Assembly (NCBI GenBank): GCA_964446235.1
Contig: CAYUNW010000016.1
Coordinates: forward strand, 1-18,183
Direction of reading: 5' to 3'
DNA length: 18,183 nt
Origin: CAYUNW01 sp964446235
GTDB lineage: Bacteria; Patescibacteriota; Microgenomatia; 2-02-FULL-39-11
Shown in pieces: positions 1-7,496 of this stretch; position 1 is the first letter of the stretch, and every line of letters starts with the position of its first letter. Below the pieces are notes generated by a model, which was given only the letters and a program-made list of their open reading frames with translations, was not told the origin of the DNA and did no database searches. A program made the translations under genes and the position numbers.

Positions 1-125
1 TTGTGGACCTGATCCAGATGAAAGCTTTTATTTATGAAAACGGCAAGGCGATTGCCACGGAAATTCCGGCTGACTTAATGGACTCGGTTGAGGCGGAAAG
101 AGAAAAAGTAGTGGAAAATATCGCA
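1..125 (+). pseudogene. fusA: Internal fragment of elongation factor G, cut off at a junction
   Basis: Reading from base 3, about 41 codons give a peptide starting VDLIQMKAFIYENGK and continuing to IPADLMDSVEAEREKVVENIA. This fits the stretch of the EF-G G/G' domain that runs from the conserved DLI-x-MKA to the IPADL and REK-(L/V)-(V/I)-E-x-(I/V)-A segments. EF-G is the ribosomal translocase. The frame stays open to 230, but after about 125 its residues (INTNNIGERTILP...) no longer resemble EF-G. There they are only the antisense of the membrane-protein gene on the other strand. So this is an interior piece of a roughly 700-residue protein with neither start nor true end. Most likely it marks a chimeric contig end; a real rearrangement is possible. 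The family call is fairly sure, the cause is not. Confidence 0.7.
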
Positions 126-487
126 ATTAATACCAACAATATCGGGGAAAGAACGATTCTTCCTAAAAGATATGAATCATTTGGGGTGAGAGAGAAAACC
201 TTTTTACCAAAAAATCCCAATCCTGCATAGAAAGATTGTATCAAAGAACCCTGATGAGGTTCGCTCGTATATTTTTCTATCGGAAGCAGGTTTCCTAGAG
301 CTCCCTGGCGGATTTTGGATAAGTATAGGTTGTAATCAGGCCAATAGTAGTTGTGTTCAAGGATAAATTCACGTCTTGAGTCGACGAGTTTAGGTTTTTC
401 CTTGAGGGCAAATATTGTTGGATAAAAAGAGAATATCAGAAATATTATGATCAAAGGCAAGAATATAAGTTGTTTATACTTGACCAT
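116..487 (-). CDS. N-terminal part of a GT-C-like polytopic membrane protein (truncated)
   Basis: From the ATG at 487, about 124 residues look genuine: a membrane helix at residues 6-27 (LIFLPLIIIFLIFSFYP), then an outside loop with HNYYWPDYNLYLSKIRQGA and EKYTSEPHQGS, then a second hydrophobic stretch ending near LLVLIAIF. This order (helix, loop with an acidic residue and aromatics, next helix) is common in GT-C-type membrane glycosyltransferases and related uncharacterised proteins. The open frame runs on to 32, but those last 27 or so residues are just the complement of the EF-G fragment. Homology therefore stops at about 116-125 and the remaining several hundred residues are missing. TATAAT lies on this strand (500 to 495) only 7 bp before the ATG, suggesting a near-leaderless message. 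Unlike the four GT-C-like proteins further on, it has a normal first helix. Confidence 0.6.
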
Positions 488-598
488 AACAGGTATTATA
501 ACGTAAGATTTGGAAGAATTTTAGTGTTTCTTGATAGCGTAGAACGTAAACTTAACCAAAAAATATTTCATGCCAATCGCTAAACACTGAACGTATAT
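488..598. promoter_or_regulatory. Divergent intergenic region with a -10 box for the leftward gene
   Basis: This 111-bp gap separates the leftward membrane-protein gene from the rightward glycosyltransferase. A perfect TATAAT on the minus strand (500 to 495) ends 7 bp before the ATG at 487, so transcription would begin at or next to the start codon. No good -35 match was found. Rightward signals are weak: only TAAACA at 581-586, 12 bp before the ATG at 599. No hairpin or repeat was seen. Confidence 0.4.
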
Positions 599-1645
599 AT
601 GGTTTTTCTTTCTATTGTCATTCCTGCCTATAATTCCAGCTCTACAATTGATGGGCTTTTACATTCGATTTCTTTGTCAAAAAGCGTGGATTTTGACTCA
701 ATTGAAGTGATCGTGGTTGATGATAAATCCACCGATGATACTTTGGAAAAATCAGGAAAATTTCTCAATTCCCGAAAAAATAAAATCAAAAAAAGTAAAA
801 TCATCAGATTAAAAACCAATGGCGGTCCCGCCAGAGCAAGAAATATCGGGGTCAAATATGCAAAAGGGGAAATCATACTATTTCTGGATTCTGATGTACA
901 AGTATATAATAATACACTTTTTGAGATAATAAGAAGTTTTAAAGATGATTATGATTTATTTGCTATCACTGGAGTATGGGATAAAAAACAAAAGACCCAT
1001 AAGTTTTTTCCAAAATACAAAGCATTGAGGGATTGGAGTTATTGGATAAACGAGCGTGATCCCAATCATTATTATTACCTTTTTTCTACAAGAATTGCTG
1101 CCATAAAAAAGGATTTGTTCTTGCGTCTGGGAGGGTTCAATACTACATACAAAGCAGCATTGGTAGAGGATATGGAACTGACATACAGAATTGCCCGACG
1201 ATATGCGGTAGTTTTCAATCCGAAAGCCAAAGTAGCGCATGAATTTGAGGATTTCGTCCCGATAGCCCGGAAATATTTCTGGCGTTCGTTTTATTGGAGC
1301 AGAATTTATCGGGAAAGAAAGAAGTTCGATCCGGTTGCCACTACGGTAAAGGAGGCCTTGACTACAATTTCCGCGGCTGGTTTTTCCGTCAGTTTGGTGC
1401 TTGCCGGATTTTGCTGGATATTTTTGAGCTGGAATGATAGTTATAGATGGCTTTTTCTGCATATGGTTTTTTCATTTATCTGTATATTTTTTTTGGTAAT
1501 TCATTTGTGGGGAGTATATAAATTCCTAAGGTTTGCGTATAAGGAAGAGGGATTGATGTTTGCCGTAAAATCGTTTCTGACCGGGATTATACTTTATATC
1601 ATTATATTATCAGGTTCGGCGTACTCTTTTGTAAAAAAAGATTGA
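599..1645 (+). CDS. Family 2 glycosyltransferase with C-terminal membrane helices
   Basis: A 348-residue GT-A-fold glycosyltransferase (Pfam Glycos_transf_2 type). The N-terminus LSIVIPAYNSSSTI is the standard first strand and nucleotide-binding turn. VVDDKSTDDT (Asp41-Asp42) binds the nucleotide, FLDSD (97-99) is the DxD metal site, and VED (190-191) fits the catalytic acidic pair. GGPARARN (75-82) is the usual helix. After about residue 250 come roughly three membrane helices, so the catalytic domain sits on the cytoplasmic face. It probably transfers a sugar from a nucleotide donor to a lipid-linked or membrane acceptor; the exact sugar cannot be read. It stands alone and its stop lies 14 bp from the stop of the opposing ligase gene. 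The ATG at 599 is directly followed by the first strand and has no clear ribosome-binding site. Confidence 0.9.
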   Translation: MVFLSIVIPAYNSSSTIDGLLHSISLSKSVDFDSIEVIVVDDKSTDDTLEKSGKFLNSRKNKIKKSKIIRLKTNGGPARARNIGVKYAKGEIILFLDSDVQVYNNTLFEIIRSFKDDYDLFAITGVWDKKQKTHKFFPKYKALRDWSYWINERDPNHYYYLFSTRIAAIKKDLFLRLGGFNTTYKAALVEDMELTYRIARRYAVVFNPKAKVAHEFEDFVPIARKYFWRSFYWSRIYRERKKFDPVATTVKEALTTISAAGFSVSLVLAGFCWIFLSWNDSYRWLFLHMVFSFICIFFLVIHLWGVYKFLRFAYKEEGLMFAVKSFLTGIILYIIILSGSAYSFVKKD

Positions 1646-1659
1646 AATAGTTTTTCGAC

Positions 1660-3624
1660 TTACTCCGATTGGGTAATAGGCGGTTGAGGTAGGGTAATCT
1701 GCGGGGTTATGGATATATCCGGTAATTTGGGTATGTCGGTATTTTCGTCCAATTGTTGGTTATCAGATTCCTTTGGTTGTTGATTTTCTGTTTTTTCCTC
1801 AAGAGTAGGTGTTTTCTTTTTCAGTTCATCAATTTCCGTTGCAACTCTTTTGCTGTCCTGAGAATTGGGATCCAGTAGTTTGCCGGCGATTTCCATTTCC
1901 GCCAAAGCTTCAGAGAATTTATTTTGGTCACGAAGGGCGATTGCCAGATTGTAATGTGCATTTGCCAAATCAGGCTTAAGGGTGACGGCAATCCTGAATA
2001 ACTTTTCGGCTTCATCCGGTTTGTTTTGTGCAAGATAAAAACCGCCAAAAGCAATCCGAGCAATCGGTGAAAGGGGATCTAGGGTGATTCTTTGCTGGTA
2101 TGTTTTTATAGCCCAATCCTGGCTACCAGCAGCAAAGTTGACAAGCGATCCGTAAGTCTTGGCCAAATTATCCCAATTTACGGCATTGGTCTGGTATAGT
2201 ATTACTGCCATTCTTGCCTGATCTATGGCTTGTTGGGCTAGTTTGGGAATATTTTGTTTATCTTCATCGGTAAGTTCCTCCTTTGAGGCGAGTCCATTGG
2301 CCATCGCCAGGCTAGTTTGGGAGATTGCTACCCTGAAACGGTCAATATAAGGATTTAGATCAATAGCCAGTCTTTGGAAATTATAGGCATTGGTCAAGTC
2401 CTTATTTACCAGGTAATCAAGGGCTTTTTTGAAATTGACTTCTGCCATATAACTTCTGCCGTAAAAATAGGCACCAATTAAAGATATGACGCATAGAGTG
2501 ATAAATATTCCCCATAATGCGTTTTTCACCATTGATAGGTCCAAAGTTCTGTGTTTACCTTTGCCGGATATTGCCAATAAAATCACCGTCAGGACAAACA
2601 TCGTCATGTTTGAAGGCAGAAATATCCCTAGGATAAGTACGATAAAAAGAGTGAATTTAGCAGTAATCGATAAAGCGTCAGGTGTTTGGTGTTTAATAAT
2701 AATGATGTTTTTGAAAGATTTGATAATAATCAGGATATAAATAAATGCCGCAAATATACCGACTTCTGTAGCTAAATTAAGCAGATAAGATGATGAATTG
2801 GTAAATATGATATTCCAATAAGAAGTGCTATTGATTATAGGCGGTTTGGCCAATGTAAAGGCGGAAATGAAGTTGGAAGGACCCACTCCCAGAAAAATTG
2901 TTTTGATATCTTTGATAACTTCAGCCAGAATCATCCAGCCGATTCTATAGGGTAAAACCAGTATATTTTGGGCAGTGAAATATTGATGGGCAAGGATAAA
3001 TACAGCCGATCCGCTGATAAGCAGTGAAATTGCATAGAGTATCAATATACCGGCTTCCTCTTCACCGATTTTTGTCCGGATGCCTTTGATGATTTCCCCG
3101 ATAAGTTTCATCAGAATAAAAACCGTCATAGGTATGAGAAATAGCATAGTAGAGAGCATGTTTCCGGCAGGCGTTAAGGAGCTTTTGGAGATAATGCCAA
3201 ATGAAGAGAGAATGACCAAGGTACTGATGATGGTTGCGGAAATACTCATCATGTGTAATAGAACAGATGCGGTTTTGCCCTGAATGAAGGTATTTACCGA
3301 AAAGAACAATACCAGACAGGATATGACCGTCAACGTCCCCAATGGCGTGGTTAGGGCTACTGTCATATTTGGTGACTGGACAAATGTTGAAGCAATATAT
3401 AAAGCACCCAAAAGAACAAATACGGTTGAATAATTATTGTCAACCAACAGCAGTTTGCCTTCTATGGCAATATTGAGGGCAAAAAGCAAAATAAGGATTA
3501 ACGAGCTGAAAACCAATAGAGAATTCTTCTGGTATTCATAAGATTCCGCCGTAATGGGCATAAAAAACAGCGGCACAAGAAAGGCAAAAATAATCAAAAA
3601 GACCTGTATGAGTTTTTTTGGCAT
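1660..3624 (-). CDS. O-antigen ligase/polymerase-like membrane protein with TPR tail
   Basis: A 654-residue protein. Residues 1-350 hold about ten membrane helices, the first being LIQVFLIIFAFLVPLFFMP. A loop around 246-280 carries GVGPSNF and then SYWNIIF, the pattern seen in the WaaL/Wzy/PglL (Wzy_C) family, which moves polyprenyl-linked glycans to lipid, polymer or protein outside the membrane. A helix at 369-387 leads to an outside region of about 220 residues with TPR-like repeats, clearest at NPYIDRF, DPLSPIARIAFGGFYLAQNK and KPDLANAHYNLAIALRDQNK. The end (about 605-654) is a Pro/Gln/Glu-rich tail. It begins 7 bp after the stop of the pilin-like gene, so the two are probably co-transcribed. 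A gene of this fold directly after a pilin recalls the pilA-tfpO arrangement for pilin O-glycosylation. Ligase, polymerase and protein oligosaccharyltransferase cannot be told apart here. Confidence 0.8.
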   Translation of the reverse strand: MPKKLIQVFLIIFAFLVPLFFMPITAESYEYQKNSLLVFSSLILILLFALNIAIEGKLLLVDNNYSTVFVLLGALYIASTFVQSPNMTVALTTPLGTLTVISCLVLFFSVNTFIQGKTASVLLHMMSISATIISTLVILSSFGIISKSSLTPAGNMLSTMLFLIPMTVFILMKLIGEIIKGIRTKIGEEEAGILILYAISLLISGSAVFILAHQYFTAQNILVLPYRIGWMILAEVIKDIKTIFLGVGPSNFISAFTLAKPPIINSTSYWNIIFTNSSSYLLNLATEVGIFAAFIYILIIIKSFKNIIIIKHQTPDALSITAKFTLFIVLILGIFLPSNMTMFVLTVILLAISGKGKHRTLDLSMVKNALWGIFITLCVISLIGAYFYGRSYMAEVNFKKALDYLVNKDLTNAYNFQRLAIDLNPYIDRFRVAISQTSLAMANGLASKEELTDEDKQNIPKLAQQAIDQARMAVILYQTNAVNWDNLAKTYGSLVNFAAGSQDWAIKTYQQRITLDPLSPIARIAFGGFYLAQNKPDEAEKLFRIAVTLKPDLANAHYNLAIALRDQNKFSEALAEMEIAGKLLDPNSQDSKRVATEIDELKKKTPTLEEKTENQQPKESDNQQLDENTDIPKLPDISITPQITLPQPPITQSE

Positions 3625-3631
3625 AATTTAA

Positions 3632-4363
3632 TTAAGGACAGCTTGCATCATAAGGACAAACCCATTCACCGTAAAGCGCATCATATTTACATCTCCTATG
3701 GGCAGAACAATATGCCCCATAAGGGGCGGCATACCCGCCGCACCAGTTTGACCGGCAGCAATTGTTATAAGCGCATAAAAATGTACCCCCTCCTGAAGCG
3801 GCGATAGTAGGTGCTGGCCTTCCTTGGCCGTCTATGGCATCACCAGTGATAAGAGTTTGTTGGTCTGGGATACCGGGGAGTACGCCGACATTTGTACTTG
3901 CCAGCATGTAATTATAAGCCCTACGGCCGTTTGCATCCCTTGGTCCGCAACCGGTTTGGCAACCTGTCAATATGATATCCTGATCATCGGTGTTTTCGAG
4001 TTTGGCATAAATTATAAAGAATTCTCCATTTTGGCCGGACATGTAATAATACTGAAAAGTCGGATGTAACGGGTCTTTAGGTAGTTTGTTGGTATACGGC
4101 TCAAAAGGCTCCCCCCAATCGGCTTCAGCCAAGTTGCCGTCAGGTGGATATTTTGACAGGGGATATTTCTGACTACTATCATAATAGTCTTCAAAAATCC
4201 TTACCAGTTTTTGCAAATCCTGTTTTCTTGTCGAATCTCGGGTTTTTTGGAACGCTGATTTTGTAGAGAAAAACCCGACAATACTTCCTAAAAGAACGAT
4301 AATTGTCACTACAATAAGTATTTCCATCATTGTCATTCCAGAGTTAGTTTTGTTTCTATCCAT
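3632..4363 (-). CDS. Type IV pilin-like protein (prepilin) with Cys-rich C-terminus
   Basis: A 243-residue prepilin. The ATG at 4363 gives a short charged leader MDRNKTNSG, then MTMMEILIVV and a long hydrophobic helix. Processing after Gly9 would put Glu at mature position 5, as in type IV pilins and pseudopilins. A TTG 21 bp upstream also opens the frame, but the ATG is preferred because it gives the usual leader. After the helix comes TRDSTRKQDLQKLVRIFEDYY, a stretch typical of CPR pilin-like proteins. A globular part follows to about 160, then a Thr/Pro/Ala/Gly linker (165-194), then a tail with eight Cys in 46 residues (197, 202, 203, 208, 219, 225, 236, 242); Cys135 and Cys139 lie earlier. 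The even Cys count suggests disulfides outside the cell. CATAAT (4378 to 4373) sits 9 bp before the ATG. It could be a major pilin, a minor pilin or a secretion pseudopilin. Confidence 0.85.
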   Translation of the reverse strand: MDRNKTNSGMTMMEILIVVTIIVLLGSIVGFFSTKSAFQKTRDSTRKQDLQKLVRIFEDYYDSSQKYPLSKYPPDGNLAEADWGEPFEPYTNKLPKDPLHPTFQYYYMSGQNGEFFIIYAKLENTDDQDIILTGCQTGCGPRDANGRRAYNYMLASTNVGVLPGIPDQQTLITGDAIDGQGRPAPTIAASGGGTFLCAYNNCCRSNWCGGYAAPYGAYCSAHRRCKYDALYGEWVCPYDASCP

Positions 4364-4455
4364 TCTGCTTAAATTATGGAACAAAAATAAGTTTTTTTCC
4401 AGACCAAGTTTTTTTGATGATTAAACATATCAGGGGAGTATAATATGCGTATATT
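4364..4455. promoter_or_regulatory. Divergent promoter region of the pilin unit and the glycan operon
   Basis: This 92-bp gap separates the leftward pilin gene from the rightward five-gene operon. Rightward, a perfect TATAAT (4439-4444) follows TTGATG (4414-4419) with a 19-bp spacer and ends 11 bp before the ATG at 4456. Leftward, CATAAT (4378 to 4373) ends 9 bp before the ATG at 4363. Both would give almost leaderless messages. Confidence 0.5.
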
Positions 4456-5181
4456 ATGCAAAGACAGGAATACAGAAAAGAATTCCAGATAGAAAAATAT
4501 CACTGGTGGTTTAAGGCAAAAAAATTATTTGTCGGTAGAACTTTGAAAAAATATCTGAAAAAGAAAAAATATAAAATATTAGATGCCGGATGTGGCGTGG
4601 GTACAATGTCGGATTTACTAAGTGAATTTGGGCAAGTGATAAGCATGGATAAGCATCCTTCAGCAATTTTTTATGCCGGAAAGAAAGGATTGAAAGTGAC
4701 AAAGGGTTCGGTAAACAAAATGCCGTTTAAAAAATCCAGTTTTGATATGGTAGCCTTTTTTGACGTGCTATACCACCGGGATGTTAATGACAGTCAAGCC
4801 CTCAAACAGGCATATGAAGTATTGAAGGATGATGGTATCCTAATAGTGACAGACAGCGGTAGTAATATATTATCAAGAAGACATGATGAAGTGATGCATG
4901 CCAGACAAAGATATTCTCTAAGCGAAATGGAAGAAAAGGTCAAAAAAGCAGGCTTTGAAATTATAAAAAAAAGTTATATTTTCTGTTTCACTTATCCATT
5001 ATTTTTAATAGCAAAATTGGCTGACAGTTTGGGTAAAAAAGACCATTCACGTACGCAAATCAATCCATGGATAAATAATCTTCTTTTTCATGTTTGCCGT
5101 TTTGAAGCAAATATTCTTGAATTTATAAATTTGCCTTTCGGATCATCGGTATTGGTTTTGGCTAGGAAAAAACAAAAATGA
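4456..5181 (+). CDS. Class I SAM-dependent methyltransferase
   Basis: A 241-residue protein of the Methyltransf_11/UbiE-like type. The N-terminal YHWWFKAKK segment is common in small glycan-cluster methyltransferases. Motif I is ILDAGCGVGT (41-50), which binds S-adenosylmethionine; Asp65 in MDKHP would hold the ribose hydroxyls. VNKMPFKKSSFDMVAFFDV is the motif II/III region and VLKDDGILIVTDS the following strand. The substrate is unknown; a sugar or lipid-linked glycan is the natural guess from its neighbours. It is the first gene of the rightward operon. Its TGA overlaps the ATG of the next gene by 4 bp (ATGA), which suggests translational coupling. There is no clear Shine-Dalgarno site and the start lies 11 bp after TATAAT. 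Confidence 0.88.
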   Translation: MQRQEYRKEFQIEKYHWWFKAKKLFVGRTLKKYLKKKKYKILDAGCGVGTMSDLLSEFGQVISMDKHPSAIFYAGKKGLKVTKGSVNKMPFKKSSFDMVAFFDVLYHRDVNDSQALKQAYEVLKDDGILIVTDSGSNILSRRHDEVMHARQRYSLSEMEEKVKKAGFEIIKKSYIFCFTYPLFLIAKLADSLGKKDHSRTQINPWINNLLFHVCRFEANILEFINLPFGSSVLVLARKKQK

Positions 5182-5876
5182 ATGTATCAGTTGTCATACC
5201 TACATATAACGAAGCGAAAAATATAACCAGGCTTGTGAAAACGCTTAAAGACAAGCTTAAAAAATATAAATTTGAAATAATTGTTGTTGACGATCAAAGT
5301 ACAGACGGTACTCTAGAATTGTTAAGAAAACTTTCGTTGAAAGACACAAGTCTTGTAGTGATATCCACTTCTCATAGGAAAGGCTTGGGTAAGTCGATTT
5401 TACTCGGGATTTTAAAAGCAAGAGGTGCAGTAATCGTAGGAATGGATGCTGATTTTAACCATAATCCGCAAGATATAACTAAATTGATTGAGAAAACAAA
5501 AAAATATGACCTGGTTGTTGCCTCAAGGTTTGTCAAAGGTGGAGGGATGAAGGAAATTTGGCGATATTATAGCAGTTTGATTTTTAATTTCGGTTTGAAG
5601 TATTTGCTGGGTTTTCCTGTTTTTGACAATACCAGCGGATATTATGCAATCAAAAAAAATGTTCTTAATAAGCTTGATCCGGAAAGAATATATGCAGGTT
5701 ATGGGGATTATGAGATAAGATTATCCTGGTATGCCAAGCTGAAAAAATGCAAAATAGCGGAAATACCCACTCTTTACGGCAAAAGAAAAGAAGGGAAAAG
5801 CAAATCAAATTTATGGAAAATGTTATTTGATTATACGATTATTGCTGTCAAACTAAGAATTTTTGAGAACAAATGA
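5178..5876 (+). CDS. DPM1-like polyprenyl-phosphate sugar synthase (family 2 glycosyltransferase)
   Basis: A 232-residue single-domain GT-A enzyme resembling dolichol/polyprenol-phosphate mannose synthases. SVVIPTYNEAKNI is the first strand, VVDDQSTDGT carries Asp38-Asp39, and GMDADFNHNP (88-97) is the DxD region that the DPM family usually shows as MDADxxHxP. VASRFVKGGG and TSGYYAIKKNVL are further family features. It lacks the C-terminal helices of the GtrB/ArnC subgroup, so it resembles the short soluble DPM1 form. The predicted reaction moves mannose or glucose from GDP or UDP to polyprenyl phosphate at the inner face of the membrane. Such a donor is what many GT-C enzymes use, and a GT-C-like gene follows with a 4-bp ATGA overlap. 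The sugar is not decided by sequence alone. Confidence 0.85.
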   Translation: MNVSVVIPTYNEAKNITRLVKTLKDKLKKYKFEIIVVDDQSTDGTLELLRKLSLKDTSLVVISTSHRKGLGKSILLGILKARGAVIVGMDADFNHNPQDITKLIEKTKKYDLVVASRFVKGGGMKEIWRYYSSLIFNFGLKYLLGFPVFDNTSGYYAIKKNVLNKLDPERIYAGYGDYEIRLSWYAKLKKCKIAEIPTLYGKRKEGKSKSNLWKMLFDYTIIAVKLRIFENK

Positions 5877-7492
5877 ATTTATTCCACGATTTCATCGGTA
5901 TTGGAGACATATACTCTTATATTTGGGCTATGTGGCATGCTCATAATACAATCTTAACATTGAAATTCGACCAGCTTTTTTATACCAATAAGATTCTATA
6001 TCCTGAGGGTGCGTCTTTTGTAATGAATCTGCCGATTTTCAATAGTTTGATTACTCTTGGAGTGTATAAATGCTGCGGTTCCATTGCCGCATATAATTTC
6101 CTGGTAATTTTTACATTTATTATGACTTTCTTGGGAATGTATCTTTTTTTGAAACTGCTAGTCAAAACCAAAACTTCGGCATTTTTGGGTGCTCTTGCCT
6201 TCACTTTCAGTTTTTACCGTATTGTCAGGCTGTACAAAGGACAAGGTGATTTATTGAGCACCCAGTGGATAGGATTTTATCTTTATTTTTTTTACCAATG
6301 GTTTTATCTGCGGAAAAAGATAGCTGATATATTTTTTATGTCGTTATTTTTCGGATTACAGATTTATACGGATTTAAGAACATTGGTTGTTTTCTTTGTT
6401 TTGGTCGTTTTGACATTTATAACCGCCGGTATGAATTTGCTGAAGAATAATCAAGTAAAAAGATTCATCCAATCGATTGTATTATTTACATTTATAAACC
6501 TGGCAATAATAACTCCTTTTTTACTGTATTCATTACAGCTCGCTGATACTACCTTTTTGATTGGAGCTAATGAGTTAGAAATGCCGCGATCAAATATTTT
6601 AGGTTTTTTCTGGTCAGATTTACGACATAGAGGTGTTTATTTGGGCTGGTTTAACCTGCTTTTTGTGGCAATATATCTGTTTTTTTTAAAAAAGAAAAAA
6701 AAAGAGAAACAGCTGGTTGGTGATTGGTTGGTAATTAGCGTTGTTTTTTTATTATTAACCTTAGGTGCAACTATCACTATCGCAGGAAAAACCATATATA
6801 CAGGTAAATTATTACCTTTCTATTGGATTTTGCAACAGCCTTTATTACGGTTTTTTCATGTTCCGGCAAGATTCGTCTTGGGACTATATGCGGGAATTGC
6901 CGTATTTATTGCTTTGGGGGTAGATTGGATTGTGACCAAAATCAGAAACAGGTATCGAAAAGCAATATTCTCTATCATTATTTTAATTTTTTTAATCTTA
7001 CAAAATATCCATTTATATCCCGATTTTTTTTATAATTCCAATATATATTGGCAAAATGATCTGATTGAGAGATTGAAAAATGAACCAGAAGGAACAGTAC
7101 TGGCTATTCCGGTAGGTTATTTTGACAGCTTCCATACAACTATCAAAAATGTCAATGAAGAATCTATGTTTGATCAGATAAAACACTCAAAACCGTTGAT
7201 CGGCGGAGTATTGTCATATATCGACAGTGATAAAATAAGGAGTTTTGAGAACAAATCCGTCTGGCAAAAGATTATAAAATGCCAATGGTATAAAAAATGC
7301 GTAGCGTTGAATGATGAAGAGGAAAAACTGTTACAGAATTATTATAATGTAAAATATATATTGATATATAATAGTGAATTATTTAAACATGTAGGGGAGT
7401 ACTTCAGGCAAATGTATCCCCGAGCAGAAACAATTTATAAGAGTACTTATTCGACCTATTTGTATTCGGCTACGGAACTGATAATTTTATAA
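5873..7492 (+). CDS. GT-C-like polytopic membrane protein, paralog 1
   Basis: A 539-residue membrane protein with about ten helices and a soluble C-terminal domain (about 390-539). It starts straight at MNLFHDFIGIGDIYSYIWAM, so the conserved Asp12 and the W-x2-W-x-x-H segment that normally follow the first helix of GT-C-like proteins are within 25 residues of the start. An in-frame TGA at 5864 rules out a longer N-terminus. Other family landmarks are ILYPEGAS, AAYN and RLYKGQGDLLSTQWIGF. The C-terminal domain has IPVGYFDSF, KPLIGG and Cys470-x5-Cys476. The likely role is transfer of a sugar from polyprenyl phosphate outside the membrane; this is inferred from fold and from the DPM1-like gene just before it. 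A run of T8, A6, G and A9 at 6680-6703 encodes a Lys-rich loop and may be prone to slippage. Confidence 0.7.
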   Translation: MNLFHDFIGIGDIYSYIWAMWHAHNTILTLKFDQLFYTNKILYPEGASFVMNLPIFNSLITLGVYKCCGSIAAYNFLVIFTFIMTFLGMYLFLKLLVKTKTSAFLGALAFTFSFYRIVRLYKGQGDLLSTQWIGFYLYFFYQWFYLRKKIADIFFMSLFFGLQIYTDLRTLVVFFVLVVLTFITAGMNLLKNNQVKRFIQSIVLFTFINLAIITPFLLYSLQLADTTFLIGANELEMPRSNILGFFWSDLRHRGVYLGWFNLLFVAIYLFFLKKKKKEKQLVGDWLVISVVFLLLTLGATITIAGKTIYTGKLLPFYWILQQPLLRFFHVPARFVLGLYAGIAVFIALGVDWIVTKIRNRYRKAIFSIIILIFLILQNIHLYPDFFYNSNIYWQNDLIERLKNEPEGTVLAIPVGYFDSFHTTIKNVNEESMFDQIKHSKPLIGGVLSYIDSDKIRSFENKSVWQKIIKCQWYKKCVALNDEEEKLLQNYYNVKYILIYNSELFKHVGEYFRQMYPRAETIYKSTYSTYLYSATELIIL

Positions 7493-7496
7493 ATAT

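Noticed and set aside
3..230. A complete 75-residue gene
   Set aside because: Only the first 41 residues resemble EF-G; the rest is antisense of the membrane-protein gene, and no ribosome-binding site or true ends exist.
956..1462. 168-residue reverse-strand frame inside the glycosyltransferase
   Set aside because: It is fully antisense to a gene with clear family motifs and has no recognisable domain of its own.
4364..4384. TTG start for the pilin-like protein at 4384
   Set aside because: The ATG at 4363 gives the normal 9-residue prepilin leader and is placed behind a -10-like box.
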